A stretch of 47,664 nt of DNA from Candidatus Sulfotelmatobacter sp. (GCA_030038125.1 JASHPL010000210.1:1-47664), one strand, 5' to 3'; numbered from the stretch's first letter, positions 39,015-47,664 are shown. Made by a program: numbers and translations. The notes: a model not told the origin generated them from the letters alone.

Positions 39015-39833
39015 TCACCGAACCTCAAAACTTATCGTCACGCCCGCAACAATCTTCTGTCCGGCGGCGGGCACTTGCGACACGATGATGCTCCCCGGAG
39101 ACGGTTGTGGTGGGGATGGGAATGGGAGTGGCGCTGTCGTTGCCGGTGTTGTTGTTGCTGACGCTGCTTGCGTTTCCCCGGTCCCGGTTGAATTTGTGTC
39201 TTGTACTGGCGCGATCGGCGGCGGCGCGACACTCACATTCCCCAACCTGAACCCCGCATCCTGCAACGTCCGGCTTGCCGTCCCCAGCGATTGGCCAATG
39301 AAGCTCGGCATGACGAAGGCCTGTGGTTCGGCTGCCGTCGTGAGCAGAAGACTGATTTTCGGCGCGAGGACATCGGTCGCATTGGCCGGCGGACTCTGTG
39401 ATACCACCTGGTCTGGCGGGATGCCAGGCGCCTCCATTTCGGCCATCGACGCCACGTCCAGCCCGCGGCGCCGAATATTCAGTTCCGCCGCATGTTCGCT
39501 CTCGCCCGTCACGTCCGGTATGGCAACCCGCGTTGGCCCAAGACTCTGCGCCAGGCGAATTTGCCATCCCCGGCGTACCTTGGTCTCCGGCAGCGGGAGC
39601 TGCGACATGATCCTGCCTTCCGCAATCTGCGGGCTGTAATATTGCCTCTCGATCGTCATTTGCAATCCCAGCCCAACTACTTTGCGTTCTGCTTCCGCGG
39701 GAGTAAGGCCAACCAGCTCGGGCACCGCAACCTCCTGGCCGTGAATGGCAAATCGCATGGCAGTCAGCGCCGACACCATCGCCACGATCACCAGCACGAG
39801 CGCCAGTAACGCGAATCGAATCGCAGATCTCAT
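39015..39833 (-). CDS. Membrane-anchored PASTA-domain protein without a kinase domain
   Basis: N-terminal TM (AIRFALLALVLVIVAMVSALTAM), PASTA-like repeats VAVPELVGLTPAEAERKVVGLGL, VAIPDVTGESEHAAELNIRRRGL, FVMPSFIGQSLGTASRTLQDAGFRLG...IVSQVPAAGQKI. Confidence 0.85.
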   Translation of the reverse strand: MRSAIRFALLALVLVIVAMVSALTAMRFAIHGQEVAVPELVGLTPAEAERKVVGLGLQMTIERQYYSPQIAEGRIMSQLPLPETKVRRGWQIRLAQSLGPTRVAIPDVTGESEHAAELNIRRRGLDVASMAEMEAPGIPPDQVVSQSPPANATDVLAPKISLLLTTAAEPQAFVMPSFIGQSLGTASRTLQDAGFRLGNVSVAPPPIAPVQDTNSTGTGETQAASATTTPATTAPLPFPSPPQPSPGSIIVSQVPAAGQKIVAGVTISFEVR

Positions 39834-39957
39834 GTCAGGGAATGTTCGCTTAACGCCAATTATATTCTCCCGAGGGAACCGGAAAAGATTGGCGCGGACT
39901 AGACACCATCTCGCCAATGGTTTGGGAAGGGCGCTAACTTCAAGTCGTGCCGCGGAA

Positions 39958-40015
39958 GGGTGGCGCTTGAGCGCCGACTCGACGCCAGCTTTTTATGCTG
40001 GACCTTAGCCACCCC
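39958..40015. repeat. Three-way (cruciform-like) stem-loop repeat in a divergent intergenic region
   Basis: Outer stem GGGTGGC (39958-39964)/GCCACCC (40008-40014); inner hairpins GGCGC-TTGA-GCGCC (39962-39975, sharing 3 nt with the outer stem) and CCAGC (39985-39989)/GCTGG (39997-40001). Confidence 0.7.
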
Positions 40016-40149
40016 GGAAACTCAGCGCCACGCTTGGCGATCTGGATTATGATGATAGGCAGCGTATAGGTCGTCGGATAACTCGGGTGTCCAGAGGAAG
40101 ACCCACCTTCCTTAACCGGGATACGCCCACGACGTAAGGCAAACTTGCT

Positions 40150-40806
40150 GTGCGTAAAATGATTCTCATTTCGCTGCTCGCTGTGCTTACACCTTGCGCC
40201 GATGCGCAGCGAGGAGGATTCTCCGGTCCTCATTTTTCGCCGTCGTTCGCGCAGCATTTCGGGCCATATCGGTCCGGCTACGGACGCGGCTACGCCGCTT
40301 TCCCGTTTTTCTGGGATTATCCCGACGATCTTCTGGACGCCGGCTATGCAGCTCAAGCTCAGGCCCCGGTCATCGTCGTGCAATCTTCCGCTGCGCCACA
40401 GCCCACCCCCGAGCCGATTCACTCTTCTGCCCAACCGCTGCTCATCGAGTTGCAAGGCGACCGCTACGTTCAGATTCAGGGCGAGGATAATTCCGGATCG
40501 CAGATGATCAATCGGCCCTCAACAAAACTTCAGCCCGGCGATACTCCCAACGCCGACAGCGCGTCCTCGGAAGAATCGCCCTCTGTGGTCCTGGTCTTTC
40601 GTGATGGCCATCGAGAGAACATCTCGAACTACACCATCACCAATGGAGTTTTATTCGTTCAGGCTAACTACTACACGGAAGGATTTTGGAATAAGCGGAT
40701 CGAACTTTCCTCTTTAAACGTTCCTCAAACCATCGACGAAAACCGCATTCGCGGCCTCTCCTTCCGGCTTCCCGCTGCGCCGAATCAGGTCATGGTGGGG
40801 CCGTAA
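40150..40806 (+). CDS. Secreted hypothetical protein
   Basis: Signal peptide MRKMILISLLAVLTPCADA (GTG start); aromatic/Gly-rich GPHFSPSFAQHFGPYRSGYGRGYAAFPFFWDY; C-terminal VVLVFRDGHRENISNYTITNGVLFVQANYYTEGFWNKRIELSSLN. Confidence 0.7.
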   Translation: MRKMILISLLAVLTPCADAQRGGFSGPHFSPSFAQHFGPYRSGYGRGYAAFPFFWDYPDDLLDAGYAAQAQAPVIVVQSSAAPQPTPEPIHSSAQPLLIELQGDRYVQIQGEDNSGSQMINRPSTKLQPGDTPNADSASSEESPSVVLVFRDGHRENISNYTITNGVLFVQANYYTEGFWNKRIELSSLNVPQTIDENRIRGLSFRLPAAPNQVMVGP

Positions 40807-40881
40807 GCCACGAACACCGGCACTTCTTCAGGCGTACAATCCTGTTCGTCGTTAAATCAATCCATCGGGAATTGCCGCCCT

Positions 40882-42054
40882 ATGAACCGCAGATCGTTTT
40901 TGAAATGGACCAACTTCGCCGGCTTGACGACCGCGTTGCCTCTCAAACTGTTTGGTCTGAATTCTGCACATCCCGCCGAGACCCAGGCTTCTCGATCGGC
41001 CGCTCAAACCCAGACGAAAAATGCAGCCTCGCCTGAGACCATTCTGCTCAAAGATTATCGGCCGATTTCGATCTATAAAGTTCCGGTTACAACCATCGCC
41101 AAAGCCAAATACCCGGTGATCGACATGCACTCGCATCCCTACGCCAAGACCGCGCAGGAAATCGACCAATGGGTCCGCAACATGGATGAAGTTGGCATCG
41201 AGAAAACGATCATCTTAACCATGGCCACCGGCGAGGAGTTCGACCGCATCCACGAGAAATATTCGAAATATCCCGAACGCTTCGAGATGTGGTGCGGCTT
41301 TGATTTCACCGATTACGACAAGCCCGGGTTTGGCCCCGCTGCCGTGAAGGAATTAGAACGATGTCAGCAAGCGGGCGCGCGCGGCGTCGGAGAAATTCAC
41401 GACAAAGGCAAGGGATTGCGCTCAGGAAAATCGAATGCCCCGGGAATGCATCCCGACGATCCGCGCGTAGACGCACTCTTTGAAAAATGCGGCGAGCTGG
41501 GCCTGCCCATCAGTCTGCATGTCGCAGATCCCATCTGGATGTACCAGAAAATGGACCGCCATAATGACGGCCTCATGAACGCTTATTACTGGCGCCTCGA
41601 CAATCAGCCCGGAATCGTCGATTTGTCGGGAATGGTCGACATTCTCGAGCGCACGCTGGCACGACATCCGAACACAACCTTCGTCGCATGCCATTTTGCG
41701 AATCTCGATTATGATTTAGCGCGATTGGGCGAAGTGCTCGAACGGCATCCCAACCTCTATGCCGATATCTCCGCTCGCTACGCCGAGACTGCCCCGATTC
41801 CGCGCTTCACCGCCGCGTTTTACGCCAGGCATGCGGATCGGCTCGTTTATGGCACCGACATGGGATTTGACCAGCACATGTATCACATCACTTTCCGAAT
41901 TCTCGAATCGCTCGACGAGCATTTCTACGAGATCGATCAGTTTTCCTACCATTGGAGTCTGAACGGACTTGGACTCGACGATGCAATCCTGAAACAGGTC
42001 TATCACGATAATGCGGCAAACCTGCTGTCTGCGCGCCGCCCCCGTTCGGCATAG
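40882..42054 (+). CDS. Amidohydrolase family 2 protein with Tat-like signal
   Basis: MNRRSFLKWTNFAGL twin-Arg start; YPVIDMHSHPYAK metal motif, LGLPISLHVADP, NTTFVACHFANL, DRLVYGTDMGFDQHMY. Confidence 0.87.
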   Translation: MNRRSFLKWTNFAGLTTALPLKLFGLNSAHPAETQASRSAAQTQTKNAASPETILLKDYRPISIYKVPVTTIAKAKYPVIDMHSHPYAKTAQEIDQWVRNMDEVGIEKTIILTMATGEEFDRIHEKYSKYPERFEMWCGFDFTDYDKPGFGPAAVKELERCQQAGARGVGEIHDKGKGLRSGKSNAPGMHPDDPRVDALFEKCGELGLPISLHVADPIWMYQKMDRHNDGLMNAYYWRLDNQPGIVDLSGMVDILERTLARHPNTTFVACHFANLDYDLARLGEVLERHPNLYADISARYAETAPIPRFTAAFYARHADRLVYGTDMGFDQHMYHITFRILESLDEHFYEIDQFSYHWSLNGLGLDDAILKQVYHDNAANLLSARRPRSA

Positions 42055-42096
42055 CGGTTCATCGACAATCCCTTTTCCTCAGCCTACAATCTGCAC

Positions 42097-42600
42097 ATGA
42101 GCAGTCTGGGTGAGCAGACTCCGGTCGCCGAAGAGCGCGATTTCAGCCGCCTCATCATTGCCCTCGCGGTAGCTGGCGTCATCGCGATTATGCTCGGCCT
42201 TGCATTTTTTCTACGCGAACCGGCGAAACCCATAAAGACTGTCCCAACCTACGCTGCCAATCTAAATTTTTCCGATTTCAAGATGAGTGCGGCCGAGAAC
42301 TTTATCGGCGCCACCGTCAGCTATATGGATGGCAACGTCACCAACACCGGCGACAGAACCGTCACCCATGCGGTCGTGGAAGTGATCTTTAAAGATGAGC
42401 TCGGGCAGCTGGTGCAACAGGAGGACGTTCCGTTGCGCGTGCTCAAGACCAGCGGTCCCTATCCTGAGGCCGTCGACTTGAGCGTGTATCCCTTGCCTCC
42501 AGGCCAAACCCAACCTTTTCGACTTACGTTCGATAGCATCTCGGCGCAATGGAACCGGCAATATCCAGAGGTCCACGCCACCGACGTGACCGTGAAATAG
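42097..42600 (+). CDS. Single-TM hypothetical protein (DUF2393-like)
   Basis: LIIALAVAGVIAIMLGLAFFL TM helix, extracytoplasmic domain with NVTNTGDRTVTHAVVEVIFKDELGQLVQ. Confidence 0.65.
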   Translation: MSSLGEQTPVAEERDFSRLIIALAVAGVIAIMLGLAFFLREPAKPIKTVPTYAANLNFSDFKMSAAENFIGATVSYMDGNVTNTGDRTVTHAVVEVIFKDELGQLVQQEDVPLRVLKTSGPYPEAVDLSVYPLPPGQTQPFRLTFDSISAQWNRQYPEVHATDVTVK

Positions 42601-43288
42601 GTGGTGACTCAGGTCAAGAGTAATGCAGATTTGGCAACGGTCCTCGGCAATGTATCAGCCTTGCTCCATCTGGATAAGGAACCGAACGGGTTGGCAGCAG
42701 TCCAATACTGTATTAGCGAACTTCTGCGCAATGTTCTGGGGCACTCGGGGTCAAAAGAGAAAGCATATGTGTGCGCTCAGCGATACACGAGCAACCCGCC
42801 TCGCGTGTCGATTGCAGTAGCGGATTGCGGCGTCGGAATCGCTTCAGCCCTTCCTATGCCTACACGATGCCGGTACGAACTGGACCACAGGGTATCCGAC
42901 GGTGAAGATCGCCGTGGATGGAACGTGGGCAGGCGCAAATCACGGGAACCCGTATTTCTCGATCCCTGTCGATCCGGAAGAACATCAAAGCGTAAACTCA
43001 CTTTTCACAATTGAAAAACGAACGGAAGATGGGGCCTGAAATCGATGTGCTCGTTTCGGTGCTTTCCATCAAATTCAATTTCGAGTAAAGGCGCGGCTCC
43101 TGTTCGGGTCACCAGAATTCCACTTTCAACTACTTTCTGCGACGCGTGAGAGGACAGCGGCACGGGAGTGGTCAGAGTTGGACCAGTTATTTCACGAGTA
43201 CCAATCGGGGTGCTCGATGAACCACTGTGCCCGATGTGCGCGTCGTATAAAGCTGAGATATACCCACATCGGCTCCTCAACCTACTGA
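42601..43288 (+). pseudogene. Composite relic: HATPase-like N-terminal fragment fused out of frame to a secreted-protein fragment
   Basis: 42601-42840: VKSNADLATVLGNVSALLHL..VQYCISELLRNVLGHSGSKEKAYVCAQ..VSIAVADCGVGIA. A different frame from about 42863: DAGTNWTTGYPTVKIAVDGTWAGANHGNPYFSIPVDPEEH..TEDGA, TGA at 43034-43036, then FRVKARLLFGSPEFHFQLLS in the same frame. Confidence 0.65.
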
Positions 43289-46200
43289 TTACTGAGAAGT
43301 AATCGTGTAAGTCCCGCTCACAATTGCGCTCGGCGTGTAGCCCGTCCCGACAGCGATAGCTGTGATGGACGTCGTAGCTGTAATCCCGATTGGACCGCTG
43401 TAGGCGGTTCCATTTGTGGCGCTAGGTGTCGAGCCGTCCGTGGTGTAGTAGAGAGTGACGCCCGGCGAGGCGTCGTACAGAGTCACCGATTGCGGTCTCG
43501 TGTAGGTCGAAGGCAGAGGCGAGAAGCTCGGGGTGGCGGCCTGTATGGTGTACGTGCCCCGTGCGACCTGGCTCGGACCGAACCCGTTCCCGGTAGCGAT
43601 GGTGCTGATCGTGGTCGTAGTGGAAACCGGAATCGGACCGGTGTAGGGACTGGATTGCATGGTTGGCGTCGAACCGTCGACGGTGTAGTAGAAGCTCACA
43701 CCGGGCGAGACATCGGACAGAGTGACGGACTGCGGTCTGGTGTAAGTCGAGGGCATAGGCGAGAAGCCCGGGGTGCCGGCCAGCAGCGTGTAGGTGCCGC
43801 TGGCTACGCGGCTCAGACCGTAACCGTTGCCGGCGGCGACGGCATTGATGGTCGTCGTGGTGGAGACGCTAATAGGTCCCGTGTACGGGGTGGACTGCGT
43901 TGTTGGTGCGGAGCCATCGCTCGTGTAGTAAATCGTGACTCCGGGCGAGGAATCGGACAGAATTACTGATTGCGATCTGGTGTAGGTCGAAGGCATGGGC
44001 GAGAAGCCTGGAGTCGCCGCCTGTTTGGTTCCGGGAGGTGGAGACGGTGGCGCCGACTGAATGGTGTACGTACCGCTAGCTACACGGCTCGCAATGAAGC
44101 CGTTCCCGATAGCGATGGCGTTGATGGTGGTCGTAGTAGAAACCGTAATCGGACCCGTGTAGGGAATGGATTGTGTGGTTGGCGTCGAGCCGTCCATGGT
44201 GTAGTAAAAGGTCACACCGGGCGTGGCATCGGAGAGAGTCACGGATTGCAACGTGGTGTAGGTCGAGGGCATCGGTGCGAACCCAGGCGTGCCGGCCTGG
44301 AGCGTGTAGGTACCGCTGGCGACTTGGCTGGGAGCGTAGCCGCTCCCCGCAGCGATGGCTTTGATGGTGGTCGTAGTAGAAACCGTAATCGGCCCAGTGT
44401 AGGGAGTGGATTGCATGGATGGCATTGAGCCGTCCGTGGTGTAGTAGAAGCTGACAGCCGGCGTAGTATCAGAGAGAGTTACGGATTGCGGCGTGGTGTA
44501 GGTCGAGGGCATCGGTGAGAACCCCGGCGTACCGGCCTGTATGGTGTAGGTGCCGCTGGCGACTTGGCTGGGAGCGTATCCGTTCCCGGCCGCGATGGCG
44601 TTGATGGTAGTCGTGGTGGAGACGGTGATGGGGCCGCTGTAGGGAGTGGATTGCGTGGTTGGCATTGAGCCGTCCGTGGTGTAGTAGAAGGTCACCGCTG
44701 TCGAGGCATCGGACAGAGTTACGGATTCCGGTCTGGTGTAAGTCGAGGGCATCGGCGAGAAGCCCGGAGTCGAGGCCTGCTTCAGTACGCTGAGCACTGA
44801 AGTGTTGCTTGTAACGCTGTTGAAGTTCGCGGTGATGTTTGTGCTCCCGATTGCCACCGCGGTTGCTAGTCCTGAAGCGATCGTCGCAACTCCTGGATTT
44901 GACGACGCCCAAGTTGCCGCGGTCGTAAGGTTCTGGATACTGCCATCGCTATACTGACCCGTTGCGGTGAACTGCTCTGTGCCAGGGAGCGAAATGGTCG
45001 CGCTCGCCGGGCTGACGGCAATTGACGTCAGGTTGGCCAAAACAATCAGAGAAACGACGGTGGTCTCGGTGATGTTGCCCGAGGTTCCTGTCACGGTGAT
45101 GGTATACGTGCCCCTCGGCGTAGATGAACCGACAGTCATCGTCATGATCGAAGTTGCCGATCCCATAATCGAAGGTGGACTGAAACTTACGCTCACGCCG
45201 ATCGGCGCGTTCGTTGCAGATAGGGTAATCGCCGAGTCGAAGCCGCCGGTTGGGGTACTGGTGATGATGGACGTTCCAGAGTTGCCCTTCAGAATCCCAA
45301 CCGCAGCCGGTGAGGCGGACAGGATGAAGCCGAGAGAAGATGGGAGTCCAGCGAGTGCGTAGAGCAAAGCGGGTCCATTCGGACTGCCCCAGCCGGTCGC
45401 CAAATCATAGCCTGTCGTGGCCAAATCTCCATTGCTGCCACTGGAAATGTCGTGAAAATCGCTGTCGTAGCTTGAGCCTACCCCGATGGCATAAAGGGCT
45501 GGATTGATGTAACCGAGCGGCGGATTGCCGTTGGCAAGCGCTTGTTGATTAACGAGAGCCAGGTAGCCCGCCCACATGGGAGCCGCGAAACTGGTTCCCC
45601 CATATACGTTTTCGCTGCAGGTGGCCTGGTCAGCACACACGTAAAAGGTGAAATCTGCGTTCGCGGAAACGTCAGGACCATTGCGATAAGTTCTGGAGCA
45701 TGCAGAGCAATTGCTGGCTGCAGCCGTTTGCCAGGACGGAATCGCGAAATTGTCAGGCGAAATGCCCCCGCCACCGTCTGCCCAAGCGCTTTCTGACGCC
45801 CAGGGACCGCCCGCGATCGTTGTCTCCAGGTCTGTCCCGCCGACCGATGTTATATATAAGTCGTCCGCAGGATAAATCTCCGAGAGCGAAGTCCACACCC
45901 CGCTGTCGCCAGCCGCTTGAAACAAACTCTGACCCTGCGCCGCGAACTCTTCAAAGTAGGGATCGTCGGTGCTGGGATCGGCCGGGATCCACACCCACGA
46001 CGAACTCAATTGTGCATTCAACGGACTCGCCGTAGCCATTGCGTTAAGGATGGCCGAATCCGTAGATCCGACGTACATCACAAGGCTCGACAATCCTGGG
46101 GCCATGCCCAGCGCCTGGGTCATATCGATTGTCTGTTCCGTATCATCACAGCCTTCGGAGACGAGGCAGTTCGTGCTCGTCCCATCCGTAGACAAGAGAG

Positions 46201-47023
46201 TAATTGGGACATTGTTGCTTTGACCCACGTTCGTGAAGTATGTATTCAGGTCATCCAGATCGGTACCGTAATATTCCAGCAGCCCGAGCGATTGGCCGCT
46301 GCCGGTGAGAGGCCCACCATAGTAGGCAGCCCTCAGGTCACTGCCGAGAAAGGAAGCGCCAAGACCGGAACCGGTCGTCGCATTCCGCCGCTCAGTCAGA
46401 TCTCTGTGTGCAAGCGCGGGATGCGGGATGGAGAAGTTGTCCAGGCCTGAAATGTGCCACAGCCGAACTGCAAGGTCTGGGGCGGGCTCTCGGTCTGGAG
46501 CATAGAAAGTGCGATTCTCGGTGGGATGCTTGTAGGCGCCGATCATCACGTGAAGCGCCTTCTCGATATCCGTCACCCGACCGTTGACATCCACATTCAT
46601 GCGATTGCGAGACTTGGCGACAACCGTCAGGCCGTTTTCTTCCGCGAAGTGAACCACGGCGTCATAGTCTTCCTGGCTTGGGCCGAATTGAGCGGTGAAT
46701 TCTTCCACCGTGAGGAAGTGTCGGTAGGAGGGATCAGACGGGTCGTAGAGCTTCTTGAGGAAATTTCCCAGCTCTGGTTGATGACGCAGCGGTAGAACAA
46801 GGACAAGACGCACGACCTGTGTTGCGGGAAGTCGTCCGACGAGCTGCGCCTGCCCATTCGCAGTTACTTCACGCACGTGACGCGTTAGCAAGGCCTGCGT
46901 CTGAGCCTGACAAGGCACACTCGCGGTCGACACTAAAGCGATCAGCGCCGCGATCCAGGGGATTATTGGCGAGCGCGAAATCGCCTTAGACGTCGTGAAG
47001 AGAGTGCGAAGACGTATTGGCAT
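43289..47023 (-). CDS. Secreted S53 (sedolisin/kumamolisin-like) peptidase with Big_2-like domain and six chitobiase C-terminal-like repeats
   Basis: Signal peptide; pro-kumamolisin region; CDDTEQTIDMTQALGMAPG (Glu/Asp) and YGGTSFAAPMWAGYLALVNQ (Ser) motifs; Ig-like VSPASATISLPGTEQFTATGQYSDGS; repeated TPGFSPMPSTYT..QSVTLSD..VTFYYTTDGS..PTTQSTPYTGPITVSTTTTINAIA..ASGTYTIQ. Confidence 0.92.
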   Translation of the reverse strand: MPIRLRTLFTTSKAISRSPIIPWIAALIALVSTASVPCQAQTQALLTRHVREVTANGQAQLVGRLPATQVVRLVLVLPLRHQPELGNFLKKLYDPSDPSYRHFLTVEEFTAQFGPSQEDYDAVVHFAEENGLTVVAKSRNRMNVDVNGRVTDIEKALHVMIGAYKHPTENRTFYAPDREPAPDLAVRLWHISGLDNFSIPHPALAHRDLTERRNATTGSGLGASFLGSDLRAAYYGGPLTGSGQSLGLLEYYGTDLDDLNTYFTNVGQSNNVPITLLSTDGTSTNCLVSEGCDDTEQTIDMTQALGMAPGLSSLVMYVGSTDSAILNAMATASPLNAQLSSSWVWIPADPSTDDPYFEEFAAQGQSLFQAAGDSGVWTSLSEIYPADDLYITSVGGTDLETTIAGGPWASESAWADGGGGISPDNFAIPSWQTAAASNCSACSRTYRNGPDVSANADFTFYVCADQATCSENVYGGTSFAAPMWAGYLALVNQQALANGNPPLGYINPALYAIGVGSSYDSDFHDISSGSNGDLATTGYDLATGWGSPNGPALLYALAGLPSSLGFILSASPAAVGILKGNSGTSIITSTPTGGFDSAITLSATNAPIGVSVSFSPPSIMGSATSIMTMTVGSSTPRGTYTITVTGTSGNITETTVVSLIVLANLTSIAVSPASATISLPGTEQFTATGQYSDGSIQNLTTAATWASSNPGVATIASGLATAVAIGSTNITANFNSVTSNTSVLSVLKQASTPGFSPMPSTYTRPESVTLSDASTAVTFYYTTDGSMPTTQSTPYSGPITVSTTTTINAIAAGNGYAPSQVASGTYTIQAGTPGFSPMPSTYTTPQSVTLSDTTPAVSFYYTTDGSMPSMQSTPYTGPITVSTTTTIKAIAAGSGYAPSQVASGTYTLQAGTPGFAPMPSTYTTLQSVTLSDATPGVTFYYTMDGSTPTTQSIPYTGPITVSTTTTINAIAIGNGFIASRVASGTYTIQSAPPSPPPGTKQAATPGFSPMPSTYTRSQSVILSDSSPGVTIYYTSDGSAPTTQSTPYTGPISVSTTTTINAVAAGNGYGLSRVASGTYTLLAGTPGFSPMPSTYTRPQSVTLSDVSPGVSFYYTVDGSTPTMQSSPYTGPIPVSTTTTISTIATGNGFGPSQVARGTYTIQAATPSFSPLPSTYTRPQSVTLYDASPGVTLYYTTDGSTPSATNGTAYSGPIGITATTSITAIAVGTGYTPSAIVSGTYTITSQ
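43292..44777 (-). repeat. Six tandem coding repeats, 240-nt period (80 aa)
   Basis: Landmark ggc(a)..gagaa.cc.gg..t..cggcc starts at 44748, 44508, 44268, 43992, 43752 and 43512. Spacing is 240, 240, 276, 240, 240; the extra 36 nt is the SAPPSPPPGTKQ linker. Confidence 0.9.
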
Positions 47024-47028
47024 AATGG

Positions 47029-47051
47029 CCTCCCGCCCACGACGAGTGGGC
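47029..47051 (-). promoter_or_regulatory. RBS-adjacent hairpin upstream of the S53 protease gene
   Basis: GCCCAC-GACGA-GTGGGC (47035-47051) directly abuts the SD GGGAGG (complement of 47029-47034). Confidence 0.5.
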
Positions 47052-47102
47052 TTTCAAATCAAACAATCGGCCTGGCACCTTTATTTCTGTAGTAGGTGAA
47101 TT

Positions 47103-47357
47103 TCAGTCTTCGTCGCTACGCTTTTGCACCCCGCGAGAGACAACCTTTTGTGCAGCGTGAGCGCCTTTTGCGTCCTCGGAGCTCTGGACGAAAACCACAG
47201 CCAGGCGAGTGCCGCAGACGGGGCAGCGATCTTGAAGATCGGCATTCTGCGGACTCGGAGATAAAGGCCGTTTGACAGAGCGCCGGTAGTGAATGGCGGT
47301 CAGTTCTTGTGTCCGTTTCATTTCCACATCTCCGGCAACCGGTAATTGGCTACTCAT
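47103..47357 (-). CDS. Small hypothetical protein with a CPVCGTRL motif
   Basis: MSSQLPVAGDVEMKRTQELTAIHYRRSVKRPLSPSPQNADLQDRCPVCGTRLAVVFVQSSEDAKG; TGGAG upstream of the ATG. Only one CxxC visible. Confidence 0.4.
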   Translation of the reverse strand: MSSQLPVAGDVEMKRTQELTAIHYRRSVKRPLSPSPQNADLQDRCPVCGTRLAVVFVQSSEDAKGAHAAQKVVSRGVQKRSDED

Positions 47358-47664
47358 GGATGCTCCAGGAGGTGTCTTGCAGGATGCCCAGTGCATCACC
47401 TCCGTGGCTCGACGCATGGTGGCAAGAAATGCCGGGAGTGTCTTGACGAAGCCGTGATTTAGTTGTGACAAATCTGTGTCATTTCTCTGCAGGCTCGGAG
47501 ATCGCACTGCCGTCAGGTGTGAACTGTTGCGCTCGGGATCGTCCCGTGTGCGCGTGGTCACTGACAGGACGGTTGTGCCCGTGGTTTACTCCGAGCCGTA
47601 ACCTCCCCCCACGATGTAGCGTTGGGTTCGGCCGTCTATGAAGAACCCTGCTGCAACCTACCAC

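Noticed and set aside
42863-43288. In-frame TGA (43034-43036) in the relic as a selenocysteine codon, prompted by selB in the window
   Set aside because: The TGA is not at a Cys-like position I can recognise, no convincing SECIS hairpin follows, and the upstream half is frameshifted. A nonsense mutation in a pseudogene is simpler.
43490-44428. Two long plus-strand ORFs (159 and 152 aa) antisense to the S53 repeats
   Set aside because: They are the antisense reading of the 240-nt coding repeats (Gly/Arg-rich repetitive translation). The minus-strand frame has a clear protein family.
43292-44777. CRISPR-like regular spacing
   Set aside because: The regular 240-nt period is an in-frame protein repeat, with no short repeat/unique spacer pattern and no cas genes.

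Overview
This window is a gene-dense, high-GC bacterial chromosome segment. Protein style and gene order suggest Acidobacteriota (Terriglobia-like), but this is inference without a database search. Most of it is housekeeping: selB, purL-purF, prmC-prfA-DUF1385, an ATP-dependent DNA ligase, a CDF metal transporter, gluQRS, an AlkZ-like winged-helix protein, mutL, serA, an SDR, proC, cysteine dioxygenase, MmcQ/YjbR, ggt, a TIM-barrel isomerase, asnS, PIG-L, arginase, an alpha/beta hydrolase, a SpoIIE/PP2C-like protein, a SurA-like PPIase, a YhaM-like OB/HD protein, a glycine-zipper lipoprotein, a HAD dehalogenase, a LuxR-type regulator, aroC-def-fmt-rsmB, a PASTA protein, a Tat amidohydrolase and a large secreted S53 (kumamolisin-like) protease. 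I see no CRISPR array, phage, transposase, rRNA or convincing tRNA. The observations most worth a second look are: (1) the S53 protease with six C-terminal chitobiase-like repeats at an almost exact 240-nt period; (2) a composite, frameshifted relic at 42601-43288 joining an HATPase fragment to an unrelated secreted-protein fragment; (3) a frameshifted C-terminal fragment of a CPBP/CAAX protease at about 11.7-12.0 kb; (4) two signalling proteins with altered active-site motifs (PP2C-like and LuxR-type receiver); and (5) several families of small hairpin-forming dispersed repeats, several of them in convergent intergenic gaps. I found no clear multi-gene undescribed system. The best novel leads are the repeat families and the protease/relic locus.
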